A stretch of DNA of 64,000 nt from Paraphysoderma sedebokerense (GCA_025602915.1 JAHLJZ010000013.1:62001-126000), one strand, 5' to 3'; numbered from the stretch's first letter, positions 49,348 to 61,136 are shown. The notes: generated from the letters alone by a model not told the origin. Numbers and translations: made by a program.

Positions 49348-50932
49348 CTACTGTTGCCTTATGCTTTGATCCTTCAGCCCCGTCAACAAAACCTCTAAAT
49401 TAGGCGTACAATTGAACTTCTTGGACACATTTCCCATCACGAAAGACTGTTTTGCGTTGCTATCGACAACGACTATCTGTTGAAGGAAAGAATATTGCGA
49501 AGCGTTCGTAATCTGCCATGAACGTTAGCTTTCAGCTTATAATATGGTGCGGTACCAGACAAACATACATCGAAGATAATATGTCCCATTCTTAGCTTCA
49601 TCTTTCCTGATTTAGATACCATCAATTTCCCTACCTGACCTTCTTTAAGTCGCTCTTCGATTACTTTCGGTTTCTCATTCGACATATTCGTCTTTGTACC
49701 ATTTCCTGCGCTTTCTTTTTCTTTACCCTTGACCCCAGGTGGCAAAATATCATCCTCAGATTTTACTTTTACAGGTGTTATCGCTTCAGTCTCTGAATCC
49801 TGATCATCTCGCAGCAGTATTTCGCCGGTGGAAGCATTGCGTGCAATGATGGGTAAAGAATTCCTATCAAACTCGGGCATGACTGGCGGAAATTGAAATA
49901 AGAATAGCTTGTCTAAAGCAGTCGTTGGAAGATCCGGGTCTGTGTCGAAACTTGGTAGAATTTCATGGGCCGGAGTTTCTGCTCGAAGTTCCCTTTCAAC
50001 TCCTGTCCATAGCCGTGAGCGGATGAAGATAGCGTCAAATAAACCATGAAAGTGTCTACCTAGCTCTTCTCTTTCTACCAGTTTATCTTCTTCCTTTCCG
50101 TTATCATCAACGTCTATAGACTGTGTCTGTTCCTTCTTCCTTCGTAGCTGCCTTCCACTATCGTCCGGTTCCGTTTTCACTTCGTAGTCTGATTTAACAA
50201 CCTTGCGCTCTTCCGGAAGAACAATCGGGACCCAGTCATCGTCACCAAGTGTATTTCGAATATCATCATCTTCAATTTTTATATTTGTAGTGTCTGATTC
50301 ATCGAGTCGTGAACTACTGCTTCCTCCCATCCCCGGGACTGCGATGTAACTGGGTTTGCCGCCAGCTGCGCTAGGTCCCATTGAAAATGGTCCAGACGCT
50401 GTTAGTGCAACTTGCTGGCCTCTGCCTCTACCCCGCGGACCAACAGATGCATGCTCGCCCCGACCTAGTTCCGGTATTGCGACGTGAATACAACATACAT
50501 GAACAAGGACGACGAAATTGCATTACCTCGACCGCGACCTTCATTGCTGTCTAATGTTCCTTTTCGGTCGTCCTGAAATTAAGTGTGAGAAATCATACCT
50601 GTTTCGAAAAAAGAAACTGCATTTTCCACTTACTCGTGAACGTATCGAATCCTGCAATAAAGATGGACCCCTGGGCAAAGCTTATGAGGCGTAGTTCCAA
50701 ATAGCCATAAAACTTGATAATAACTTACCCCTCCTTCTTTGCTCTTCTTGTGGGTATATTAGGGGTGAATATCATCTAGATATGAGTAAATAACAGTTAA
50801 GAAGATATCGCAAAGCTACCTCCATGGTAAATCAGATGTCTGCCTCACCTTGGGGGCTACAGGGGTAGGCTCCCGACCACCCTTGATCGATCCAAGCCGC
50901 CTTTTTGTAGATTTTGTATCCTTCTCTGACAT
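49348..50932 (-). CDS. RPC53: RNA polymerase III subunit RPC4
   Basis: The first exon reads MSEKDTKSTKRRLGSIKGGR plus EPTPVAPK; the second, MIFTPNIPTRRAKKE, gives the family's 'F.P.IP.RR..KE' motif. Arg/Gly-rich short exons (GPRGRGRGQQ) follow, then a long acidic section. The conserved C-terminal RPC4 domain holds LFLFQFPPVMPE, KEGQVGKLMVSKSGKMKLRM and GHIIFD. A GTATGT intron is then removed to join ITNASQYSFLQQIVVVDSNA and QSFVMGNVSKKFNCTPNLEV, ending at 49348. Unspliced, the frame would end in an unrelated tail. RPC4 with RPC5 forms the TFIIF-like subcomplex used for termination and reinitiation on tRNA and 5S genes. About 420 residues. Confidence 0.9.
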
Positions 50933-51029
50933 TGAGTAATAAAAATCCTATTGAATGAATCGATACAAGAGGGAATTCTGATCTTATGAGATCGTAGTCC
51001 TACTCCTGGGACAACCTTAATTACCCAAG

Positions 51030-51035
51030 CACGTG
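51030..51035. promoter_or_regulatory. CACGTG E-box between RPC4 and FAM114
   Basis: Flanked as CACGTGAC, it lies in a 212-bp gap between divergent starts, 98 bp from RPC4 and 110 bp from FAM114. Confidence 0.5.
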
Positions 51036-51144
51036 ACTTTAGACTATGGTTACAGCGTCATTATCTCCTCTATTCACCATTCGAGCTTCGCTTCTATATC
51101 CGCTCTTGCATCTCTACGCCAGTATTATATATTATTCGCAAAAC

Positions 51145-53702
51145 ATGTCCGAACCAGAAACACGAATCGACGAGAAGGAAACGTTTGAAGATGCCAATGA
51201 AGAAATTGTCGCTGAGGAGCGGACACAGATGAATACAGCTAACACAACCTCTCAGGAGGAAGCTGACCGCAGAGAACCCAAGTCTGCCGATTCCACGCCA
51301 CAAGTCTCAACAAGTCCTTCTGTGCAAAAGAAAGATCCACGTTCGGTGCTAGATTCCCTTTCTGAAACTCCGTCAACGAGTTCGCAAAATGAAGCTTCAG
51401 GCGGATGGGGTTGGGCTTCTTGGGGTGCCTCTATCCTCACAACTGCCGTAAAAACCATTGAACAAAATGTGGATGTGAATACATTGAAAACGACTGCCGA
51501 GAGACTTGGTGTGTACTTATAGGAGACTTCTTTGACTCGTCTAGAATTCTTATGAACTGTTGAGCTCATTAGGAACCAATATTAAGAGTGTAACTACCGA
51601 AGGACTTGACAAAGTGTACGGAACTTTAGATCCAGATTTTGAGAAGGAGAAGCAGCGGTCACAACCCGAGTCTGCTGAAAATGACCCCGAAAAATCTGAG
51701 CCGACCGAAGGACGAGAGCAATCATTGACCACCGAAGATTTAAAGGTAAGATAAGACGTGTTATGTTTCACTCATGGGTGCTAACGACTGTTCAATCGTA
51801 GCAAACTGCCGCCGAAGCCACCGAAACTGTACTGCAAACTATCGACAAAACCTTTGATTTTGCCACGGACCTCTTGGGTAACGCTGTCCTTGTATGTTTG
51901 CTACGATGGTTGACAAAGCAAACGATTACTTTGCTAATTTCGTCACCGACATAGACTGGGTACAAATTCGTAAATTCTGAATCTTCCAAACTGTCTCAGA
52001 GGGTCGAAGGGATTAAATCCCAGGCCGATAAATCTGAATTAGTGCATCAGAGTAAGGAAGTCAGCGAAAAGGCGGTGAAAGATGGTCTTGGTGCCCTAGA
52101 GTTCCTGGGCAAGAAGGCAATGGATGTCATCAATGAGACGGTAAAGAGTTATAGATTGAATGCTTGTTGTCAATCAAACCTGACGCTTCATTGTCAGAGA
52201 AAACCATTGCTACAAACCCCAGGTCAGAACGCTTCCGCAAGCTGGAGTGCCGAGTCAAAAAAAGTATGCTTGTTTGATCTCAGATCTGTCAATAATAAAT
52301 ATCTAACACAATTGTAGCCAAAGACTCCTGCAGCGATTACTTTAAAATCACTGTTTGAAGACAACTGCGGAAACGCCCATCTGCAGGTAATACTCTCCAG
52401 AAATAACACTACAAACTTTCTCCCACTAACCATCAGTCCAGGCTTTAGAGATGCTTTCGACAGAATCTTTTGCTAAATTTACATCAATATCAGGATCTCT
52501 GGCTTCAAACGCGGTGTTTCAAACGGATGTTGAAACTTTAGAAAAGAATTTCGATGTAGATGAGGTCGTGGAAGCTCTTGAAGAGTCGGAAGAGAACATC
52601 CTCGAAACTGACGAGGCTGTAGAAGAATTGGTGAATTTTAAAAAATCGACCGAGAAACATTTCTTTGTGCTGAACAATGCAATCTCTATAGGTATCGCTG
52701 CTAACCGTAATGGGTTTACAGAAGAGTACCTCTTCTTCTCAATCGAAGCAGCTGCAGGCAGTCATACGAAAAATAGAGGGTTCTTTGAAAACGATAAAGG
52801 ATTCTGCTGAAGAAAGTAAGTGACTCTTTCATGGACTATTCTGCGATCATCCGAAATTCATGGAGTTGTTTGTAGATTTGGCGTCGTTTGAGTCATCCGC
52901 GGATAAAAATGAAGCTGTCAAGCAATCATTGGAGGCTACGTTGGACAAACTGTTTGTATTAACCCTAGAATATAGTTCTTCAATCAAATACTGAAAACTA
53001 ATAATGTTTCTGAAGTCGTCTTTCTTCGTTACACTCCCTCGCGGATTTCGCCGAAAAGGGGTGTGAACAGGTTTGTTGTACGTTCGCTCTCATTCGCATT
53101 AGATTGACTTATTTAAGACTATGTCGTTCAGATTCTTCGACTCGCTGAAATATTTTTAATGCGCATTGCCGAGCTGAAAATGGCTTCGGGTGATCAAAAC
53201 AACGGCAAAGAAAGCAAAAGTGCGGAAGAATTAGACGCAGTTGCTCTATCGGAGAAAATTCGGGAACTTGTAGTGAAGTTACTCACTGTCAGTTTGTCAT
53301 CCATGAACACCACTATCTTAAGTGTCTAATCACGTACTACCTATCAATTAGGAAACCCAATATATCTGCGTGGTTTACGTCAATTTCGTAGACGATTTGA
53401 GCAAACAGTATAAAGAATGGGTTGATTATAATATAGGCGAATCTGGAAAGAATGTGGAAGAGCTACTAAAACTAGTTGAATCGAAGGTACGGAAGCGTTG
53501 TGAAATTCTAGGAAATTCTCATATTTGCTGACCCTTTCGGTACGTCTAATGTGCAAATTTTTTGCAGGGACAATTGTTCAACAACAATCTTTTCACCGAA
53601 GTTGGAACGTCAATGTCCTTCATTCAAGAAGCAATGGCTTCCATTTTGAACATAGTGAAATTGCTGTTGGCCCAATCTCATTCCGCTAAAGCTAAATCAT
53701 GA
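51145..53702 (+). CDS. FAM114A/NOXP20-like protein
   Basis: The start MSEPETRIDEKETFEDANEE was preferred over an in-frame ATG at 51046, which would add a hydrophobic stretch and begin 10 bp after an E-box. An acidic N-terminus precedes GGWGWASWGASILTTAVKTI and VNTLKTTAERLGTNIKSVT, the FAM114 (DUF719) core. Later exons give ATETVLQTIDKTFDFATDLL, PKTPAAITLKSLFEDNCGNA plus HLQALEMLS, and several amphipathic helices ending at AKAKS. The 'WGWxSWG' and 'LK.LFE...G.AHLQALE.LS' motifs match human FAM114A1/A2. In animals these proteins are linked to Golgi-ER trafficking and Rab2; here the role is inferred only. Ten or more exons; the middle exon pattern near 52140-52330 is uncertain. Confidence 0.8.
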
Positions 53703-53860
53703 GAAGAAATTCGGTAATTTAGTATGCACATAAATGGCCGCTTGGGTATACAAGAGACGGGACGTTGTTTTTGGCTATATTTTGTGTGTATTTGGTATTG
53801 CATACTATGCTGCTATAATAATATTATGTACACTTTAGTAACATTATTCACAACTGATGC

Positions 53861-55109
53861 TCATGATATTGTCCCTTCCAAGTCAATATAACTCCAAATA
53901 TCGGGTTGATATTGATCGGACAAAAGTTTTTCCATTTCCAAGACATCCAAAGCTCCGAGAGATTCTAAAATGGTGGAATTCAACAGTTCAACCGCAGATT
54001 GAAGACATTGGTCTAATTCCACGTTTGATGCTTGTTCTAGACTTGGCTTTAAATAATATATCGGATATGATTGATAACTCGAGGAAGATGCTGTGTCAAA
54101 AATGATCTCACCTTCCGCTGTTTCCATCCACGGAACTGCAGACAAGGAATCGACTCTTAGAAAAGACTGAGCATCAGATGACGAAGGCAAAGGGCAGCGA
54201 GGCGGGGAGGGGAGGTATGTTCGACATTTAGATTCGTGCTCAAAATGAGTAGGATTTTTTGAAATTATATTTGATTCAACTTTTGATTGTATGAGTGTAC
54301 GACTACCTGTTGGAGGAGGAGAGGGCATTGCAGATACAGGATCATCATTCGTACTTCCGCGATCTTCGCGAAGTCCAAATTTAATCTAGAACATGATAGG
54401 GAGGTGGATAGCCCGCTTTAATTTTTATGGTTTCCTTAACTCGGAATATATCATTTACGTTTACGTACTATTCTTTCATCCATCGCGTTTTTCAAGGATT
54501 TGGTTGATTCATGTTTCTGCCCAAGAAAGAATTGCTCGTCTCTCTCCAGATATGGTTCACCATATTGATGTTTAGTCTGTAGCCACACAAACACACAGGT
54601 CATATTAAGTTAGCACTTTAATGGACAGCGATAGTCTAACGAAGCAAAGGATACCGAAGTATGCTTGATCATCAGTACAACTGGCAATATACGAGGTCAA
54701 GAGTAGGCTGAAAAAGATTCAATAAGATACAAGGGACTTCATAACCGTAAGAATAATTCGTTAATAGTTCAGTCCGATGATTGCAAAATGTCGATTAATG
54801 GTTGGGAAGTGTTGAGAATGAAGCGTACACGCACGGAGAATGGTCAACGGAGCTAAATATTCTCCCCTCGTGTCCCACTTGATATGCGTAAAATTCGGCT
54901 CCGATTCCACATCTGTTCCACACGATACTTCCATGACTGTTCTATTCAAGAGAGCATTGTCTGCTTACAATATTCTCACGATAAAACAGGATCAACCCCA
55001 ATTTTGTTGTCGATCAAATCCTCATTCCCTTTGTTTGGACCGCAACTCAATCAGAAAATGCAGAGAACTTTTTAATCAGGGACATCAGACCTGAGTTCAG
55101 ACATGCCAT
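53861..55109 (-). CDS. Unrecognised 282-residue protein
   Basis: Five exons solved by eye: 55109-55091, 54960-54831, 54707-54641, 54576-54469 and 54385-53861. All junctions are GT...AG and in frame (the third intron uses GTTAGA with a clear CTAAC branch site). The product begins MACLNSDNALLNRTVMEVSC and includes FTHIKWDTRGEYLAPLTILR, LLLTSYIASCTDDQAYFGIL, KHQYGEPYLERDEQFFLGQK, then a Pro/Ser-rich section and helical C-terminus (ELDQCLQSAVELLNSTILES). I recognise no family. It could be a fungus-specific gene. It lies 240 bp downstream of IPK1 on the same strand. The first 19-base exon is the weakest part. Open frames on the + strand at 54840-55100 are taken as shadows. Confidence 0.55.
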
Positions 55110-55350
55110 TCTCGCGTTCCAGAACAGAATTTTCAAAGACAGAATGTCTCAAAGTGCCTTACGTATCTGCTTTTCACATCATTATGTCGTCATGTTATAT
55201 TGATATAGGTTTTCAGATTAATCGACAGTATGCAAGCATGGTGGACAAGGGAGGACAGCGAATCGCCCTTGAATGAGGAAGGGCAGCCGAATTCTCCATC
55301 AGCACTAAATTACATTAGACAAAAGCTATATGCACAGGTGAACGACCGCA

Positions 55351-57129
55351 TTATATATTCACGTTCCAACTATCTACAATTTGTTTATCTAATTCGTACC
55401 AATATTCCATTTTACGCAAATCCTTGGGATCTAGATCCAGCAATGCGATTTTATAGAGGTATTCACCAATTCTTGATTTCAGGCTGTGCAACCTGAATGA
55501 CTGAGCAGATTGATCTGGGGAGAACGAGGACAATAAATGCGAAGTCGGCGTAAATGTGACCATGATACTGCAATCTTTTAGTGTCATGGATAAAAGGAAT
55601 TCGAAAACGATCTGTTGCAAATGTTCGGTTTGAGAATCCCCCATTAATGTATCCAAATAATTTCGAAATTTCGATGGGTCGTTCAAAGATTGATAATCAA
55701 CTGCTGAAAGTATAGACTCGACTGTAACTGGTGATGAATGACTGTTTGAAACCGTCCGCATGAGGTTTAAATCGACATTTTCTTCGGCCTTGGATAGCAC
55801 AACGGTTGACTCAACTTCAACATCCGACACCGATTTATCCTTTATTCTAGACAAATATGCCTGTAGGATCTGTTTCCACTCAGATATTGTAAGTGAGTTC
55901 TCGATCCCTTGGGCACCCAATAAAGACTGGTATATCGGATAGACAAATTGGACATCATATCGATCGAGAGACTTCTGATGATGCTTTAATTTTCGGAATA
56001 AATCATTCTCTGAGCAAACATAATCTGTGAGAAAAATTGCCAGACTGTCTGACACAACTTCGACATCGATCGATGGAGCGTCCGGTATACCAAGAAAGAT
56101 AGATATTGATTTCAAAATCTCCTTTGGTGTATCGACCGATAACGGCAGTTTGACTTGTTGACTTTTGACCCAAATACGAAGATTATTCCGTGGAAGCCTC
56201 ATGAGGCTTCGTATAGCGAAGTGAACCTTTTCTGTTTCTCCCGAATACAAATCTAAAGGGCAAAACTTCAAGTCCGATACTTCCTCAGACGTCATACTGT
56301 CGAAGCTGACTATTGTTGACTGGAGTGTGCTGCATTTGTGCTGGCGATGTAAACAGTAGCGACATATCCTTTTCTTGAGATGACTTGAAGGAATGATGGG
56401 TGACTCTGGTAAAAATCCCCACTTTGGTTTAATTTCTACTGTCAACCAGACGTCGCCATTGCCCAATTTCTTTGGAGTATTCGATTCAAGATTTAAGGAT
56501 TTCGGGTTATTTATCAGATTTGCATTTGACATCACCATACTTGAAATATCTTCGCACAACAAAACGTATATTTGATCTTCATTTATCCATTTTTCATTTC
56601 GGAAACTCGGTCGGTTTTTGCTTGTTCTCAATTTTTCGTTCAAGTCGGAAAGAAATTCCGGTGTTACTTTAAGCAAATGGAGAGGACGGATATATTTTTC
56701 CCCCAGCAAAGGTTTTATGATATGATGATGGAAAAGATAGGTGAAAAGGACGTCATCGACTGGCTTTGGAGCCTTTCTCTTTTGACTGAAGAGCTGACGC
56801 TTCAAAGCTTTGCGGGTTGAGTTGTCAACAGGGGAATCAGCAGGTGAAGCTTTTCGAATTCTTATGATGATATTAGGGTGCATTGAATTGGCGAAGACTA
56901 CATTTGCATTTCCTTCTCCACGGTATATCCATTGCGAGGGTTCCAAAAATTCCGGAATATCGAGGGCAGAAGCTTCGTTTACTTCAGAAACGTGGGAGGT
57001 GAAGTCGCTGAGGGAGAAATCACTGCTGCTTTTGAAAGAAGGCATCAACATTTTGTCTCTTTTTGCCGAAGGAGGGTCGCAAAAGGTATGCATGTAGCAA
57101 AATTTGTGTCGGCCCCGTCGAACCCGCAT
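55351..57129 (-). CDS. IPK1: Inositol-pentakisphosphate 2-kinase
   Basis: A single long open frame; the first ATG is at 57129, with MLMPSFKSSSDF 30 residues on as an alternative. Family blocks: WIYRGEGNANVVFANS (glycine-rich nucleotide loop), IIIRIRK, LLGEKYIRPLHLLKV, LLCEDISSM, TVEIKPKWGFLPESP, KKRICRYCLHRQHK (zinc site Cys/Cys/His), FCPLDLYSGETEKVHFAIRS, then LKDCSIMVTFTP and ALLDLDPKDLRKMEYWYELD. These are the IPK1 signatures. It phosphorylates inositol pentakisphosphate at position 2 to phytate (InsP6), in yeast needed for nuclear mRNA export. At about 590 residues it is longer than yeast IPK1, through a Ser-rich insert before the last domain. It has no intron, unlike most genes here. Confidence 0.93.
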   Translation of the reverse strand: MRVRRGRHKFCYMHTFCDPPSAKRDKMLMPSFKSSSDFSLSDFTSHVSEVNEASALDIPEFLEPSQWIYRGEGNANVVFANSMHPNIIIRIRKASPADSPVDNSTRKALKRQLFSQKRKAPKPVDDVLFTYLFHHHIIKPLLGEKYIRPLHLLKVTPEFLSDLNEKLRTSKNRPSFRNEKWINEDQIYVLLCEDISSMVMSNANLINNPKSLNLESNTPKKLGNGDVWLTVEIKPKWGFLPESPIIPSSHLKKRICRYCLHRQHKCSTLQSTIVSFDSMTSEEVSDLKFCPLDLYSGETEKVHFAIRSLMRLPRNNLRIWVKSQQVKLPLSVDTPKEILKSISIFLGIPDAPSIDVEVVSDSLAIFLTDYVCSENDLFRKLKHHQKSLDRYDVQFVYPIYQSLLGAQGIENSLTISEWKQILQAYLSRIKDKSVSDVEVESTVVLSKAEENVDLNLMRTVSNSHSSPVTVESILSAVDYQSLNDPSKFRNYLDTLMGDSQTEHLQQIVFEFLLSMTLKDCSIMVTFTPTSHLLSSFSPDQSAQSFRLHSLKSRIGEYLYKIALLDLDPKDLRKMEYWYELDKQIVDSWNVNI

Positions 57130-57441
57130 AATCACCAATTTACTGCGTGGCGCACGAACTAAAAAGTGATAAATTTAATTCTCGTCTTTCAATTACTTTT
57201 GCTCCCGTGTCAGCCAGTCATTTCACGTACGGTTGAACTAGAGTTTATTTTGCCGTGAAAGCGACTCAAGTCAACAAAAATTTTTATCTACAATTGCCAT
57301 TACACGCTAGCTTTTAATTATCATTGGATTACACGGATCCAGTACGGCGTGAGGCTTCGATAGCTCCACCAAAGATTTAATAATTTAACAACAGAACTAC
57401 TGTCCTGAGGTAGACGTAGCGTCAGATTGGTTTTTATGTGT
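57130..57441. other. Intergenic between IPK1 promoter and the membrane protein gene
   Basis: IPK1 upstream sequence and the 3' flank of the next minus-strand gene; no gene seen. Confidence 0.55.
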
Positions 57442-60400
57442 CTATATACCAATAGAAGTTAAACTCAAGAGATCTGTTGCCATCATAACCTGCAAACGTC
57501 CGAAATTTGCTAATACTTTAAGGTAATCAGCAATACGAGCAATTTCACGAATTTGCTGAGGTAATAAAATGTGAGCACAGGACTTAGGAAAACTTCAAGT
57601 GCACAAGGTGACTTACATTGTTCGCCGGGGCACTAAAGTAACATGATACCAGACTCATTGCCCAGGCCCATAAGCTAAAACTCACACCTAACACTCTTTT
57701 CGGATCTTTCCAATCAATTTTAGGCAAAACATGCTTAATTGCGAGAACGATGAAAATTGTTTCCGGGACACCCGTTATTGCTAGATTGAACCAACCATAG
57801 CGAGCGTTTGTGATACCAAGCTCAATAAGCCAACGTGTTTGGGTGAGAATGATTCTAAAATGGAGCAGGGAAATGTTAAAATTCATAGAAATGCAAGAAA
57901 TGGAAAGGAAGATGAAATACATACGGCTAAAATTCCAATGAGTATGGTAGAAATTAAACGATTTCTCGTTAGTACACTCTTTCAGAATAAGAAAAACAAA
58001 GTATATAATACGAACGATAAATGCCCAAGCCCACCATCTGAAAGAAGGAGATACATGTCAGCATTAAAACTCTAGCTCCACTGAGAATAAAAAAAGAATA
58101 ACTTACAGCCAGAAGTTGAACGGAATTGCAACAATTGTTTCGGCCAATGCCTTGGTGGATAGTTCACCTTCCATATGCGTAAGGTAAAACGTGACGGCAG
58201 CCGAAATGTAGGTGTTTGTAGAACCAAGAACTCCAGCAAAGAACTTACGGACAGGATCATTTCCGTCCATAATTTTTCCCAGTGACGCTTTGATCAAATT
58301 CATCGAAAGCTAAGAGCAGAGAATGAGTTTGTTGAATCGCGGAAGGTGAAAGGAATTAAGAATTACCTTTGTTGCCTGTAACAACCAGTCATACTTGCAC
58401 CTGAACTCGTATCTTTTGTCGGCCGAAGGTTTTCCAGTTTCCATGGACATTGTATAATCTTCCGCGAAGAAGAACGGATTTTTACTTTTTAGAAGCACTC
58501 CGATGTCTTTCTCATTCAAGGGCTCATGGTTATCATGCCAAGCCCGGTAATCAAAGGTGTAGACCATGCCGCCGGCAAAACTATATAAATCTAAAACTGA
58601 TAAATCCTCCCATTTCTCCCTTCGGAGAACCACCCGATTCCAAAAGTCTGTTAACCAAGGAACGTATATTGGTGTCAGGAGAAGAACATCGAAGATTTTA
58701 ATGAGGGCGTGCATGAAATCCAGTACTCCAGCTCCGATCTTGAAAATGGCGTTATTGAAATGGTAAATAAGCTTCTTCGACTTCAAAAGAAGATGAGAGA
58801 GAGAACGGGTAATGATGTTAGAGTCAGAAGTGAATGCGAGAGTTTCGTTTTGGAGTTGATCAAGCAGAGAATCAGGTAAATGATGTCGAGCAAGTTTGGT
58901 GAAATTTGTAGTAGCTTGCGCCAGGAGTGCCGTATAGTTAGCAGTCAGATTTTGAATCGAATCCGACCGTGGAGTCGGGTTGAGTACACCATTTCCAAGA
59001 TTCTGGACAAGGCGGTCTTCAACAAATTTACCGAAAATCGAATTAGAAGCCGGATTTCGCATTTGCACCTGTGGGACTTTGGCCTTGGGCGATTTCAGAA
59101 TTCGACCATCGAGGTTTGTGACGATTTCATCGATTGAGTTGAAAGCTGTTTCGGTCATATTCGTCATCTCACGGTGATACTGGTCGCGACGGATTTCAAT
59201 CGAGAACTTTTGCAGCGGAAATAAAGTCCTCAAATAATGTGCGACGAATTGCTTCGACCGAGTTACAGAACCCCAGTTGAAAAATGCCTTGATGTGATCG
59301 ACTATTTTCTGTTGAAAGGTTGCGGAGGTTAAATTTTGAAGGCATAAGTGTGAAGCACTTAACACAAACCTTTAGTTCAATACCCAAAGTTTTAAACAAC
59401 TTTTTAACAACTTCTATCGCATCTTTCACACTTTTAACAACTGTCTTGACGACACCTTCGATACCATCTCTCAATATTGCAATAAAACCATTTTGATCCT
59501 TTTCCACTGCTTCAACACCCAAAACCTCAATCTTACTATCATCAAAATTCACAGCCGTGATATCTACCGTTTTCCCCACCTTCCTTTTCTGTAGCTTGTA
59601 TTCGCCTTTGGCATAGGACGCAACATAGTTATTATGAACTAATGTCTGTGATAGATGATAAGACCAGGTGTCGCGCGGTTTTGGAAGTATTCGGCGAATA
59701 TTATCCGGGGTGTAATCGACGGCCCAAGTGAAGATGGACGATGTCTTCTCGTCGTACGTAGTTTCATCTTGATGATCATTGAACGCCGTCTCGAAAGGAT
59801 TTGTGGATCTTTTTGCAAGGCGTCGCCGCCTTCGAGATTTCGGAAGATTCAAGTCTGATTTCAAAGACATGGACATTACATGTCGGATCATTTGAGACGT
59901 TGCTTGCGACGTTTTTGGGTCAATGTTGGCGTTCAGACTTTTGATTATTTCGGGGGATATGTTTGCCAGTTGATGAATTGCATCGGTATCGGGGTATATG
60001 AGATATTCTTTGCGATTTAGATAGTGTGATTTCGAGGAAGACGGTACGGCACTCACATGGAGTCCAGGAGATTTGAGTTTTCCATCGGGCAAAGGTATTG
60101 AAAATGATATTCGTCCAAATGTGTTAGTTACTCCAACATATGGAGATGTTGGGGAGAAAACTTTTTCCACCGTTTGGCCTTTTTCGTCGATGATGAAGGT
60201 AGTGTTCACGGAGGGACGAATAGATACATTTCTCTCATCGTACGGAACAGCGACTTTGGTTGAAGGATCCCGATACGACAGTGTCAGAACAACTAAATAC
60301 GAAGTGACCTCAACGAAGTCTTTAGATTTCCAAGTGTTCGTCAGTCTGGATTGGGCATCTATGATCAAATCAGTTGGCGACGAAGCCGATTTGGCAGCCA

Positions 60401-60727
60401 CGAAACTGTCCAAGGCGGAGAGGAGCCTACACGATACGATTGTCAATCGACGTCTACAACCGCCTATTTGATTCCAATGAAATTTAAAACTAACCCGAGC
60501 AATAGGATGCAAAGGGAGATAAGTGACATGATTTAAGGACTTTGAATGTAGAAGATTGTGACAATAGAGGATTGAGTAGTCAACTTCACCGTGAACTGCC
60601 CTGCAGGAGACCGTGAAGCTGCTACCACCGCAATGATATGATTAACAAAAGAGGCACTGGGTTTGCTTGAGATGGATGTGGGTTTGTGTGCAGAGAGATT
60701 GTAAACTTCACCGTCTAGAAACTCCAT
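57442..60727 (-). CDS. Large uncharacterised protein with C-terminal membrane spans
   Basis: Starts MEFLDGEVYNLSAHKPTSIS and splices (A|GC at 60467-60545) into GCRRRLTIVSCRLLSALDSF. The first half is mainly beta-rich (SYLVVLTLSYRDPSTKVAVP, FGRISFSIPLPDGKLKSPGL). A helical centre holds VVKTVVKSVKDAIEVVKKLF and DHIKAFFNWGSVTRSKQFVA. Then come IFDVLLLTPIYVPWLTDFWN, WEDLSVLDLYSFAGGMVYTF and four or more C-terminal spans (FFAGVLGSTNTYISAAVTFY, PFNFWLWWAWAFIVRIIYFV, RVLGVSFSLWAWAMSLVSCY). The last exon is QIREIARIADYLKVLANFGR to SIGI, ending at 57442. 'IKAFFNW...TK/S' and 'P.YVP...dfw....LSvLdL' recall, from memory, large uncharacterised fungal and bacterial proteins. About 950-1,000 residues; function unknown. 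Confidence 0.68.
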
Positions 60728-60911
60728 AAGTACGAAAAAAAAGGCACAATGTCCATTCGATTGACCAATAGAAATGGGGGCAAAAAAGCATGTTCGGATA
60801 GTGCCGCGCTACAGAATGGAGTGGAGACGGAACTTCGACGGATTAGCAACACTGGGCCAAGGGACATTCGGGAATTGCTGTGTCAAGCGTGCATAGTCTG
60901 GCCGCGCTAAT

Positions 60912-61136
60912 ATGGACGGCAGACGCGTTGCTGTTTCAAGGGATCATCTGCACAAAAGGACGGCTCGTCGTCGTGTTTCATTGCAGGCCCCCCACCCGAA
61001 CGTGGATCTTGGGTTTCAAGAACCAAAATATTTCATTGGGGCTCAATCAAGTGAGGAACAATCGTTGGTTTCCAATATCGATTGGAAATCTGACCGCGAG
61101 CTCTTATTGGACAGCATATATCGTATTGAACGTTGA
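60912..61136 (+). CDS. Possible small basic protein (74 residues)
   Basis: ATG-started open frame: MDGRRVAVSRDHLHKRTARR, RVSLQAPHPNVDLGFQEPKY, FIGAQSSEEQSLVSNIDWKS, DRELLLDSIYRIER. A basic first half and an acidic helical second half look like a real polypeptide. It starts 185 bp from the divergent membrane-protein gene. A second frame overlaps it (60880-61149) and has no better features. No family recognised; could also be chance. Confidence 0.4.
   Translation: MDGRRVAVSRDHLHKRTARRRVSLQAPHPNVDLGFQEPKYFIGAQSSEEQSLVSNIDWKSDRELLLDSIYRIER

Noticed and set aside
51046-51144. N-terminal extension of FAM114 with a signal-like hydrophobic stretch
   Set aside because: The ATG is 10 bp after an E-box in the promoter and the family begins with an acidic section; the ATG at 51145 fits better.
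54840-55094. Open frames on the + strand across the 53.9-55.1 kb gene
   Set aside because: No start, stop and splice set could be joined into a full + strand gene, while five minus-strand exons fit in phase.
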